Shown piece by piece: positions 34,012-41,565 of a stretch of 64,000 nt of DNA (the stretch's first letter is position 1; each line of letters opens with the position of its first letter). This stretch comes from Caryophanales bacterium UBA4951 (GTDB taxonomy: Bacteria > Bacillota_I > Bacilli_A > RFN20 > CAG-826), in the NCBI GenBank assembly GCA_002397465.1, contig DHAP01000001.1, positions 13,384-77,383 of the forward strand, given 5' to 3'. A program made the position numbers and the translations under genes. The notes beneath the pieces were generated by a model, which was not told where the DNA came from, made no database searches, and was given only the letters and a program-made list of their open reading frames with translations.

Positions 34012-35001
34012 ATGGAGCATTTCTTCATAACCGGAGCGACCGGCCTCTTAGGCCAGACGCTTATCGGAGAACTTAAAAAAGTCGGCGAGGAAAACATCAC
34101 CGCTTTCGTTTTGCCTAACGACCCGCTCCGCGACGAACTCCCGGCTTACGTCAAAGTCCTCGAGGGGAATATTTGTGATCCATCATCTCTGGATTCTGCC
34201 ATAAAAGAAAACGACATCGTCATCCATTTGGCCGCCATGGTCTCCATCAGGAAATCAGACAACGAAAAGATGGAAAAAATCAATTATCATGGCAGCGTAA
34301 ACGTCATCAACGCCGCGATTGCCAACAAAGCCAAAAAACTAGTCTACGTCTCTTCAAGCCACGTCATAGGCTACAAAGATGGCGCTCCGATCAAGGAAAG
34401 CGACTTTGGCATGAAAACCGAGAACATCGGGGCTTACGAAACGAGCAAAAAGAAAGCGACCGAGTATGTCTTTATGAAAGCGAGCGAAGGCTTGAATGCC
34501 TCCGTCGTCTTCCCTTCAGGCATCGTTAGCGACAACGACAAAGCCATGGGCGAGATCTCAACCCTCCTTTATAAACTCTCAACGGGAAAATTGACTTATT
34601 ATCCACGCGGCGGCTACGCTTTCGTGGATGTCCATGACGTTGCAAGAGGCATCATCGCCGCCAGCAAAGTTGGAAAAAAAGGCGAAGGATATCTGCTTTC
34701 GGGCGGCTATCTAAGCCTTGACGAAATCGATTCGATCGTCCGCGAAAGATATCCAAACCTCAAAAAAGGCAGGGTCATCCCCTTCTTCTTCGCTTATCTT
34801 GGGCTGCCTTTCATCATGATCCATGAGAAAATCAGCCACCATAAGCCTCTTTACACCTACACCTCGTTGAAGACGATCAGGACCCACGCCTTATTCGACA
34901 CAAGCAAGGCTCAGAAAGAACTAGGCATAACTTTCACCCCTTTGAAGACCAGCATCAACAACGCCCTCAGCTACATCGAAAAGACGGCTCCTAAGAAGTA
35001 A
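34012..35001 (+). CDS. extended SDR: NAD-dependent epimerase/dehydratase, dihydroflavonol-reductase-like
   Basis: 329 residues. TGATGLLGQTL at 7-17 binds NAD(P), LAAMVSIRKSDNEKMEKINYHGS-like block lies near 73-95, VSSSHVIG near 117 and YETSKKK near 142 give the catalytic Ser and Tyr-Lys. AFVDVHDVARGI near 202 is shared with DFR-type reductases. Substrate unknown. TATATT ends 6 nt before the ATG with no ribosome-binding site, a probable leaderless start. A second gene follows after 38 bp. Confidence 0.83.
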   Translation: MEHFFITGATGLLGQTLIGELKKVGEENITAFVLPNDPLRDELPAYVKVLEGNICDPSSLDSAIKENDIVIHLAAMVSIRKSDNEKMEKINYHGSVNVINAAIANKAKKLVYVSSSHVIGYKDGAPIKESDFGMKTENIGAYETSKKKATEYVFMKASEGLNASVVFPSGIVSDNDKAMGEISTLLYKLSTGKLTYYPRGGYAFVDVHDVARGIIAASKVGKKGEGYLLSGGYLSLDEIDSIVRERYPNLKKGRVIPFFFAYLGLPFIMIHEKISHHKPLYTYTSLKTIRTHALFDTSKAQKELGITFTPLKTSINNALSYIEKTAPKK

Positions 35002-35039
35002 CAGTCTCTTTTAGCCATAATGGTGTTATCATTTCTTTA

Positions 35040-36020
35040 ATGCCAAACGCTTTGGTGCATTATACCTTCGCTAAGGAGAATGTCCTTGATCCATCCTCCT
35101 CTTTTCTTGATGCGACCTACGTCGGAGCCCAAGGGCCCGATCCTTTCTTTTTCTATGGCGTCCTGCCTTTAAGGAACCGTCCCCATAAAAAAGAGACGCA
35201 GTCTTTAGGCGGCGTCACTCAGCACATGGAAATGCCGATACCATACGCCGCGATGATCGAATATGCCAAGAAGAGCCCTGACAAAGACATTTTGTTCTCG
35301 TATATCGACGGTTTGTTCATGCATTATTCCGTCGATCGTTGCTGCCACCCATACATCTTCTACAATACGGGTTTCACCGATAGGCCAACCGACAGCAAAC
35401 AAGTCCAGGACTACTACAACTTCAGCCATATGTCTTTGGAAGTCATCCTCGACGTCATTATCTCAAAACGGGAAGGGACTTTTCAGCCGATTGCCAACGT
35501 CATCAAGATCGATAAAAAAGAGCTGAAGGCCATCTCCAAAATGTGGTATATGGTCAACAAGGACGTCCAAAAAGTCAATTTCATCAACGAAAAGAGCTTT
35601 TACCGTTCTTTAATTGACTATCAGGGGACTGAAGTCATCGCCCATGATCCTTTAGGCCTCAAGAAGCCTTTGTTCAAAGCGATATTCGGACGTTACTCCT
35701 TTCCTTATGGCCTCGTGATGCCGAGGAACCTAAAACGGTTCGATGGCATTGATTTCCTCAATGAGGCTCATAAAGAATGGCTGATGCCGGCCGGAGAAAA
35801 GAAAAAAGAAAGCTTCGATGACCTCTTGTCAGAAGCCAAGACCATCTACGAAATCCTGCATCATTTATTGAAAGAGGCTTATGAGGGCAAGGAATATCAA
35901 AACGAGCTTAACGTCATCGCCTCTCACATCAACCATGAAGGCATCGTCGAAGGCTCGCCTAAAATCTATTGGAAGCTGATCTGGCCGGAATCATACATCA
36001 AAGACATCATCGAACATTGA
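35040..36020 (+). CDS. zinc-dependent phospholipase C-like protein, copy 2
   Basis: 326 residues. Shares with the gene at 7857 the order VHYTFAKEN, GAQGPDPFFFYGVLPL near 30, TQHMEMP near 60, and DGLFMHYSVDRCCHPYIF near 90, covering the putative metal ligands. No signal peptide. TATCAT ends 7 nt before the ATG and no Shine-Dalgarno is seen. Its 3' end overlaps the convergent kinase gene by 14 bp. Confidence 0.72.
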   Translation: MPNALVHYTFAKENVLDPSSSFLDATYVGAQGPDPFFFYGVLPLRNRPHKKETQSLGGVTQHMEMPIPYAAMIEYAKKSPDKDILFSYIDGLFMHYSVDRCCHPYIFYNTGFTDRPTDSKQVQDYYNFSHMSLEVILDVIISKREGTFQPIANVIKIDKKELKAISKMWYMVNKDVQKVNFINEKSFYRSLIDYQGTEVIAHDPLGLKKPLFKAIFGRYSFPYGLVMPRNLKRFDGIDFLNEAHKEWLMPAGEKKKESFDDLLSEAKTIYEILHHLLKEAYEGKEYQNELNVIASHINHEGIVEGSPKIYWKLIWPESYIKDIIEH

Positions 36021-37071
36021 GTCTGATGATGTCTTTTATTTCTTTTTCTTTGGCTTTGATGTCCCTAAACAAAGCGAACTGACATTCGGCCCTTTTGAGG
36101 TTATGCTCCGGATAGTCAGTCTTGAAATAGACGTCACCTTCTAGATAGTCCACGAGGAAGCGGATGGCTAACTCATAGCTCATTTTTTCAATGCCGTAAG
36201 CCATATATTCGATCTCGTCGTCTTCTAAAGCGCCACGCATCTTGGGAAAATAGCCTTTGGAAAGACTGGTGAAGCCGTCGAGGGAAAAACCCACTTTTGA
36301 AAGATCGTTTTCGTCTTCGTTGGTTAATGAGCACGATGAACGGGCCGCATCTGCGAAATCATCATCGTAATAGCCCTTCATCAAGGTGTCGAAATCCACC
36401 AAGCAGATAGCCTTATCGTTCTTCTTGGAAAAGAGCAGGTTTGATATCTTCAAGTCGTTATGGGCCACACGCCTGGCTGAAAATGGATAGGCTTTGGCAT
36501 AGGAAGCTTCCATAAGAATCTCATCGATGAAGCGCAGGGCTTTTCCTTTACGGCCCACCGCATCTTTTTCCACTGATGAAACAAGCTGAGAAAGCCTCCA
36601 CTCGGTATCGTGAAAATGTGGGATCGTCTCATGAAGGACACTGGCGTCAAACCCTTCTAAGGCTATCTCGAATCCCGCCAAGGCTTTGCCGAGTTCCTCA
36701 TGATGCTTTTCAGAAGATGGGACTAAGAGGCTATAGCTGTCTTCGATATATTCAAAAGCCCTATAGAATACCCCGTCCTTCCATAGATAAGGAACGCCAG
36801 AGACGCTAAAGACGGGAGTCAAAACCCGGCCTGAGGAATGGAGCTTAAGATAAGAAGATACGGAAACGATGTTCTCCATGACCTCAACTGGTTTTTTAAA
36901 GACTGACAAATTGACTTTTTGAAGGATGTATCTTTTCTCGCCATAGTCCAAAAGATAAGTGTCGTTGATATGCCCTTGGTCCAGCTGGCTGACGTTATTT
37001 AGGCAGCCGTCAAAAGGGAAAGATGAGGCAATGCCCTTTATTTCTATTTCCTTTGCCGCTATTTCATCCAT
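36007..37071 (-). CDS. APH-fold sugar kinase, N-acetylhexosamine 1-kinase (NahK)-like
   Basis: 354 residues. GHINDTYLLDYGEKRYILQKVN near 32-53 is the NahK-type nucleotide loop; RVAHNDLKISNLLF near 204 carries the catalytic Asp and Asn, and CLVDFDTLMKGYYDDDFAD near 226-244 the metal-binding Asp. B. longum NahK phosphorylates GlcNAc/GalNAc at C1. The same fold includes other small-molecule kinases, so substrate is inferred. TACAAT lies 8 nt before the ATG without a ribosome-binding site. Confidence 0.78.
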   Translation of the reverse strand: MDEIAAKEIEIKGIASSFPFDGCLNNVSQLDQGHINDTYLLDYGEKRYILQKVNLSVFKKPVEVMENIVSVSSYLKLHSSGRVLTPVFSVSGVPYLWKDGVFYRAFEYIEDSYSLLVPSSEKHHEELGKALAGFEIALEGFDASVLHETIPHFHDTEWRLSQLVSSVEKDAVGRKGKALRFIDEILMEASYAKAYPFSARRVAHNDLKISNLLFSKKNDKAICLVDFDTLMKGYYDDDFADAARSSCSLTNEDENDLSKVGFSLDGFTSLSKGYFPKMRGALEDDEIEYMAYGIEKMSYELAIRFLVDYLEGDVYFKTDYPEHNLKRAECQFALFRDIKAKEKEIKDIIRLNVR

Positions 37072-37147
37072 TGCTTTGTATTGTAACTCATGGCATTAGG
37101 CGTATATGAGAGAAATCTCCTATTTCATTCATGTAGCAAAGAACATA

Positions 37148-37222
37148 AAGCCCTGTACAAGTCACGTACAGGGCTTACACTTGGATATTCTGGCGGAGCA
37201 GTCGGTCGCTTATCCGAACTAA
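37148..37222 (-). repeat. tRNA-Ser-flank repeat, distal copy (terminator hairpin plus 32-bp direct repeat)
   Basis: 37148-37198 aligns without gaps to 41426-41476 (terminator and 3' end of tRNA-Ser): 42 of 51 identical by eye. 37191-37222 is a perfect 32-bp match to 40559-40590. The perfect hairpin AAGCCCTGTAC/GTACAGGGCTT is at 37148-37176 and may end the gene at 37225, whose stop is 2 bp away. Confidence 0.85.
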
Positions 37223-37224
37223 TC

Positions 37225-38286
37225 CTAGTGAAAGATTCGATGGATAAAGTACTTTTCCTGAAAAGCGACCTGTTTTTCGATTTCCTGGTCGCTGATCTCA
37301 GCTTTCCTCGGGGCGACGATGAGTTTATCTTCGACATCGTCATCTCGTTCCAGTATGGCTATAACAATCCCATCGAATTCTTTTAGGGGTTCGCCGATTC
37401 CGAGAATGTAAGCGTCTTGCTTTTCTCCGTCTGGGGCATTGAAGGATTCGATGTAGCCGTAATTGACAGGATAGATCATTATCGGATCCTGAGGATGATG
37501 ACTGCCGAGCGGGCGGTCCACCACCACGTGAACCTCTTTCCCCAAAAGAGGATGGGTTTGACGCCGATAAGCCCCTTTTTCATAAGTGGATAAGCACGGC
37601 TTTTGCGTGCCTCCAAGACCTTTGATTTCTTGCTGGAGGGCCGGTATCCAAAACTTCTGCTGGGCAGACGTAATCTTGTAACAATCCCCGAAGAGTTCTT
37701 CTTTGCCAGCCAACCATATCGGGCCTTTTTCCGTCAAATCGCCATTGTGGCGCGGAATCAGATGGACGTGAAGATGGGGATCGCCATTCCCCAAAATCTC
37801 GATATTCATCTTGTCGGATTTGAAAACACGGGAGACCGCCTCCTCGACCAAGGCCATCTCGCAGAGGAACTTCCGCTCGGTGAACCGGGGGAGTTCATGC
37901 AATTCGTGAACATGCGTTTTCGAAACGAAATAGGTGTAACCAGGAAAACGCTGGTTATCGCCCAAGCAGACGATGCCGGTGGATAGTTCAATAACGAAAT
38001 TGGGATTCGTCCCGCTTAGGGCGTCAGAGACGCGCTGGCAAATGGGACAATCGTTTTCAAAAGCAGGCGTTGAAGAAGCTAAGGGTAACAGCAAATCCAA
38101 GGCCTCAGGGCCGACCTTATCAATAAGAATGGCGGCTTTATCGAAACTTAACTCTGCCGCTCCTTCCTCAAGTTTATTGACGCTCGAGCGAGAAGCGTAT
38201 CCCAAGAGCTTGGCAAAGGCCTCTTGGCTCATCCCCTTGCTAAGGCGGATCTCGCGAATCCGCTGGCCGATTTCTTTCTTAGTCAT
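37225..38286 (-). CDS. three-domain fusion: XRE HTH - HIT hydrolase - family I inorganic pyrophosphatase-like
   Basis: 353 residues in one open frame. Residues 1-60: XRE-type HTH (MSQEAFAKLLGYASRSSVNK near 19-38). Residues about 75-200: HIT domain with an N-terminal CPIC pair near 80 and the HIT triad HLHVHLIPRH near 171. Residues about 248-353: pyrophosphatase-like, with YPVNYGYIESFNAPDG near 270, DAYILG near 290 and DVEDKLIVAP near 319, keeping Tyr, two Asp and the DK pair of family I PPases. HIT enzymes hydrolyse or transfer nucleotidyl groups. The start overlaps the upstream RhuM-PLD frame by 8 bp. Function is unknown; a DNA-binding or self-regulated nucleotide hydrolase is a guess. Confidence 0.75.
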   Translation of the reverse strand: MTKKEIGQRIREIRLSKGMSQEAFAKLLGYASRSSVNKLEEGAAELSFDKAAILIDKVGPEALDLLLPLASSTPAFENDCPICQRVSDALSGTNPNFVIELSTGIVCLGDNQRFPGYTYFVSKTHVHELHELPRFTERKFLCEMALVEEAVSRVFKSDKMNIEILGNGDPHLHVHLIPRHNGDLTEKGPIWLAGKEELFGDCYKITSAQQKFWIPALQQEIKGLGGTQKPCLSTYEKGAYRRQTHPLLGKEVHVVVDRPLGSHHPQDPIMIYPVNYGYIESFNAPDGEKQDAYILGIGEPLKEFDGIVIAILERDDDVEDKLIVAPRKAEISDQEIEKQVAFQEKYFIHRIFH

Positions 38287-39147
38287 GAAAGAAAGCCTCG
38301 ACTGTTTGTATCACGGTCTTTTTTACAAAATCATCATCTAAAAGAGAAATCTCCGCCATCTTATTCCCCAAGTAATTCAAGGATGAGCCGATCCGGTAAA
38401 CCCGCTCAGCGTCAAGAATCAAATACCGATCATGGAACAAGGAGGAGTTTATCCGACAAAGCGGCCCGTATTCCTTTTCAAATAGGCCGATGTCGGCCTC
38501 CGTCAGCTTTCCCGAAGAGGAGGAAACGATTTGGAGGAGAACGTTCCCCTTCTTTTTGGCTAGGACATTGAGTGCCTTGGAGTCGCAATAAGGGTCAACG
38601 AGGCAAATTGATTTGTCAGCTGATGCCACCAGATCGGTCAAAAACGAGAAAGCATCGTAAAACTGACCGAAAAAAACAGCTTGTCATCAGGGATTTTTGC
38701 CTTCTCAATCGAAGCCACTCTTTTCTTGAGTGCTTCCACTTCTTCCTTGACGGAACAATGCTCTCCCGAGCACAGGTCATCGACTCTTTTACCGTTGATG
38801 GCGTAGCCTTTAATCAAATAGTCCTTTAAAACCGAATTGGCCCATCGGCGGAACTCAATGCCTCGCTTGCCGTTAACCCGATATCCGACCGCGAGTATCA
38901 CGTCGAGATTGTAGAACTTGGGAGGGCGATTGGAGGGGGTTCCGTGCAAAAAATGCACCGAAGTACTTTCCTCGAGTTCCTTGTCCGAAAAAATCTTGGC
39001 AATATGACGAGAAATAACAGGCCGGCTCTTGCCAAACAAAACCGCGATTTGGTCTTGGGTGAGCCAAACCGTTTCCTCCTCGGGAGAAACCGTAACATCC
39101 AAAGAAAGGCTGCTATCAGTAAAACGGACGATTTCGTATTTTTCCAT
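38279..39147 (-). pseudogene. RhuM-family protein with PLD-like C-terminus, split by a frameshift
   Basis: The frame from 39147 encodes the RhuM N-terminal part (VWLTQDQIAVLFGKS near 28, FYNLDVILAVGYRVNGKRG near 78-96) and stops at 38638. The next frame continues without a start as FGQFYDAFSFLTDLV into a PLD-like tail (FHDRYLILD near 70 of that part, then YRIGSSLNYLG). The switch lies in a run of seven A/T at 38670-38676; eight would restore one protein of about 289 residues. RhuM proteins are linked to pathogenicity islands and phage-like regions. Either a decayed gene, a phase-variable tract, or a sequencing error. Confidence 0.8.
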
Positions 39148-39215
39148 AAGCCTATTTTACTGTAATGTTTCTATTTTATCTACATTTTAATCATCTTAAT
39201 TATGCGAGGTAAAGG

Positions 39216-39286
39216 CTTCCATACAAAAATTGCATAGAAGGTAAATTGGTAAGTAAATTCCGGAATATTTAGTTCCTTTCCCAGTC
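39216..39286 (-). repeat. 71-bp imperfect repeat S, copy 1
   Basis: Aligns without gaps to 41334-41404 at 58 of 71 positions. It lies between the RhuM gene start (39147) and the nucleoside phosphorylase remnant. An 18-nt piece of the same element (TTCCGTGCAAAAAATGCA in copy 2) also occurs inside the RhuM gene at 38940-38957. Confidence 0.75.
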
Positions 39287-39337
39287 TTTCATAGTGTCCC
39301 CCTCCATTTTTTCGCATAGGACCCCGTCGGGGCTTCT

Positions 39338-40093
39338 CTAAATTTTCATGGCCATTTCCAACACCAATTCGAAGATGTCGTGATGGCGGTATTTGTCTTT
39401 GCCGCTTCCCATCGTGGCCCTGTCCCATTCGAGGGAGTCGAGTTGGTCGGCCCCGAAGAAGAACTCGTAGAAACCGAAGCCGTAGTAATCGGAAACGGCT
39501 TGCATCCCTGCGCATTCCATGTCGACGGCGATGCAGCCTTCCTTCTTGCGCTTCTGTATTTCCGATTCCGTCTCTTTGAAGAACGCATCCGTCGTCCAGC
39601 ACTTCCCCGAAAAATAAGGGATGCCGTTGTCTTTGAGAAACGCCTCGATGAAGGCGTGGTTCCTAATCTCGATGTAGTCGGCGGCCGGGACGTAGTGATA
39701 GGAAAAGCCCTTCGTCGCGGTAGGCGGACGTCGGCACCATGAAGTTGAGGGGCGGAATGGCCTTGTCGGGCCGGCCGGCGCTCCCGAACGCGATGAACTT
39801 CTTGGCCCCCACGTGATGGGCGACCTCGATCAGGAATGTGCCCGCGAGGGCGCTCCCCATCGGCGAATCTAGAAACAGATTTTCTTGCCTTTGTAGGTCA
39901 AGGCGTAGATCGGCGTGTGGCCGTTCGTGGAGGCAAGGTCCGCCACGACTTCGGGATGGTGTTCCTCGAGGATCATCGCGGTCAGCCTCCAGGAGAAGGC
40001 CATGATGCAAATATCACAAAATTGCCTTCCGGGGCCGAAAACGCTTTCTGGCGACATTTTGCCGTCTTCTTTGCGGTACGAATCAGTAATCAT
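39338..40093 (-). pseudogene. nucleoside phosphorylase, broken by two frameshifts
   Basis: Three frames together give a full-length (~250 residue) nucleoside phosphorylase. From the ATG at 40093 (GGAGG 8 nt upstream): FCDICIMAFSW and GHTPIYALTYKGKKICF to about 39870; next frame: DSPMGSALAGTFLIEVAHH and KFIAFGSAGR to about 39706; last frame: YHYVPAADYIEIRN, the family signature VDMECAGMQAV, ending at 39338. One base appears missing near 39870 and one added in the four-A run at 39703-39706. It would have cleaved nucleosides with phosphate. Confidence 0.82.
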
Positions 40094-40449
40094 GGGGTGA
40101 GCCTCCAATTAGCGTGGATCTGAATCTCGCTGGCTTATTTTAGCGATTCTAGAACAGGACTTTGAGAAAAAAGATCTCCTAAGCACCCGTCAAGCGTCTG
40201 ATTGCCTCGTTTTCTCGATGCTATCCCCCCTTGGGATTCGCGTTGTTAACTGAGAGACAAGGGCAAGCCTAAAAAGTTCATATCGGTTCGACAGATACTA
40301 ATTTTTCTTTAGTTGACTGACTGTTGGCTGAGGATTATGCCGTTTCACGGGAGAATCCCGAATCCGACTAAGGGAGCAAAACTACTACCGGTATTTCCCA
40401 AAAAGCCGACCAAAATTAGTCGATTTCTCTCCTTAGTTCTTCCCCAACG

Positions 40450-40473
40450 AAAAAACCGCCCGAAGGCGGTTCT
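40450..40473 (-). terminator. terminator downstream of yefM-yoeB
   Basis: AACCGCC/GGCGGTT stem with loop TTCG followed by TTTTTT on the minus strand, about 140 bp after the yoeB stop. Confidence 0.82.
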
Positions 40474-40519
40474 CTATTTCCGTTTTGCGTCTGACAACGC
40501 TTTGAAGCGGACGACGAAC

Positions 40520-40590
40520 CCTGTGCGTGTTGCCCACAAAGTTCGGATAACTATTGATTGGCGGAGCAGTCGGTCGCTTATCCGAACTAA
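40520..40590 (-). repeat. tRNA-Ser-flank repeat, middle copy
   Basis: 40559-40590 is identical (32 bp) to 37191-37222. The preceding CCTGTGCGTGTTGCCCACA is a degraded relative of the hairpin beside tRNA-Ser (14 of 19 identical to CCCGTACGCGTTGCGTACA). An 11-bp perfect inverted repeat AGTTCGGATAA/TTATCCGAACT spans 40540-40588. Confidence 0.75.
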
Positions 40591-40610
40591 CGGAAGACAA
40601 AATGGCGACT

Positions 40611-40877
40611 CTACCTCTCGTAATGTGTCCACATCGCCCGGACCTCGACGATCTTCTCCTCCAAATCGACTTTATAGACCAAGCGGTGCTGGAGATTGAT
40701 CCGACGGGAATAATAATAGCCTTTTAAGTCCCCGACGAGTTTTTCGTAAGAGGGGGGATTCTGAAAAGGATCCTCTCGGAGGATATCCAAGAGTTTCTTG
40801 GCTTTCTCCTCCAGGCCGGCCTGCTTGAGGAGTTTCTTGTCCTTCTCGGCGTTTTCGGAGAAGCGGACGTCCCACAT
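40611..40877 (-). CDS. yoeB: YoeB-family mRNA interferase toxin
   Basis: 88 residues, the standard size. DILREDPFQNPPSYEKLVGD near 30-49, RRINLQHRLVYKV near 58 and the C-terminal MWTHYER contain the Arg, His and Tyr residues used in RelE/YoeB ribosome-dependent mRNA cleavage. The start follows the antitoxin stop directly with no gap. The pair forms a type II toxin-antitoxin module inside the tRNA-Ser accessory region. Confidence 0.94.
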   Translation of the reverse strand: MWDVRFSENAEKDKKLLKQAGLEEKAKKLLDILREDPFQNPPSYEKLVGDLKGYYYSRRINLQHRLVYKVDLEEKIVEVRAMWTHYER

Positions 40878-41129
40878 CTACCAAGCCTCTTTCGGGTCGT
40901 AATGGGCCATCTTCTTCGGATCTTCCTTGTCGCCCTCTTTGATCTTCTTCACCAAACCCGGCTGCGACGAAAGATAAATCGTCTCCATCATGGCGTTGTA
41001 GTCCTCCTCCGAAAGGATGACGGCGTTGCCCTTTTTCGTGGTGACAGTGACGGATTCGTTATACTCCACGACGTTGTCCAGGGTGTCGAAGAGCGAGCGG
41101 CGGAGCGCGGTTGCGTTGGTGGTTAACAT
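40878..41129 (-). CDS. yefM: YefM/Phd-family antitoxin
   Basis: 83 residues. TTNATALRRSLFDTLDNV at the start, TTKKGNAVILSEEDYNAMMET near 30-50, the classic YefM fold, then an acidic tail that masks the toxin. AGGAGG precedes the ATG by 8 nt. It neutralises YoeB and represses its own promoter together with it; a TGTACA-containing palindrome lies 37-58 bp upstream. Confidence 0.94.
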   Translation of the reverse strand: MLTTNATALRRSLFDTLDNVVEYNESVTVTTKKGNAVILSEEDYNAMMETIYLSSQPGLVKKIKEGDKEDPKKMAHYDPKEAW

Positions 41130-41165
41130 GGTTTTATCCTCCTGCGACTATAGTCTAGCATTATT

Positions 41166-41187
41166 ATGTACATTTTAAAGTACATAT
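41166..41187 (-). promoter_or_regulatory. putative YefM operator at the yefM-yoeB promoter
   Basis: TATGTAC and GTACATA arms (7 bp, perfect) separated by 8 bp. One half contains TGTACA, the core bound by E. coli YefM; the other half has TGTACT. A TATAGT -10 lies between it and the gene, so the operator would cover the -35 region. Confidence 0.6.
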
Positions 41188-41333
41188 TACGCTTAAACGT
41201 ATTTTTGTTTGAGCACGCGAAAATGCCACTTAACGAGACATTTTTTGAAGTTATTCCCTGCTTTGTCCTCTAAAATCTTATTTTCGGAAAAGATTGAATA
41301 ATTTCTTTCCCAGCGCATTTCTGATCAAAAAGT

Positions 41334-41404
41334 CTTCCGTGCAAAAAATGCATAGAAGGTAAAATGGCGAGGAAAATTCGGATGTTTTAGTTCCTTTTCC
41401 AGTC
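41334..41404 (-). repeat. 71-bp imperfect repeat S, copy 2
   Basis: Partner of 39216-39286 (58 of 71 identical). It lies between the yefM promoter region and the tRNA-Ser terminator. The interval 41190-41333 shows nothing else recognisable. Confidence 0.75.
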
Positions 41405-41425
41405 GAGAAGCCTTATTTTAACAAC

Positions 41426-41453
41426 AAGCCCCGTACGCGTTGCGTACAGGGCT
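41426..41453 (-). terminator. terminator after tRNA-Ser; parent copy of the flank repeat
   Basis: AAGCCCTGTACGC/GCGTACGGGGCTT stem (one mismatch) followed by GTTGTT on the minus strand, 15 bp after the tRNA 3' end. The same block recurs at 37148 and, degraded, at 40520. Confidence 0.7.
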
Positions 41454-41468
41454 TGCACTTGAATAGCC

Positions 41469-41559
41469 TGGCGGAGGTGTAGAGATTCGAACTCTAGCTG
41501 GGGCAGGCCCCACTGACGGTTTTCAAGACCGTTCCCTTAAACCGCTTGGGTACACCTCC
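41469..41559 (-). tRNA. tRNA-Ser (TGA)
   Basis: 91 nt with encoded CCA and a long variable arm (GTGGGGCCTGCCCCAG). Acceptor GGAGGTG/CACCTCC, anticodon stem ACGGTC/CCGT with loop TTGAAAA, anticodon TGA, T loop TTCGAAT. Last gene of the Ala-Met-Ile-Ser unit and the likely anchor of the accessory insertions downstream. Confidence 0.95.
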
Positions 41560-41565
41560 GTATTT

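Larger units (their letters stand above)
40094..40610. other. gene-free stretch of 517 bp inside the accessory region
   Basis: Holds a terminator (40450-40473) and a copy of the tRNA-Ser-flank repeat (40520-40590). The part 40110-40440 has no recognisable gene, repeat or RNA; it is probably eroded sequence. Confidence 0.4.

Noticed and set aside
38670..38676. Programmed -1 ribosomal frameshift in the RhuM gene
   Set aside because: The zero-frame codons are CTG TTT TTT TCG. No X XXY YYZ heptamer allows both tRNAs to re-pair in the -1 frame, so homopolymer slippage or mutation is more likely.
39180..39602. 140-codon minus-strand frame
   Set aside because: It is a shifted frame of the nucleoside phosphorylase remnant that continues through repeat S; the phosphorylase reading explains the conserved residues better.
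37191..40590. Integron-type attC sites
   Set aside because: The flank repeats sit after genes as cassette sites do, and one has an inverted repeat, but the RYYYAAC/GTTRRRY core is not present and no integron integrase is seen. A tRNA-flank duplication fits better.
37148..41559. Prophage or integrative conjugative element
   Set aside because: No integrase, terminase, capsid, relaxase or mating-channel gene. RhuM alone is not enough.
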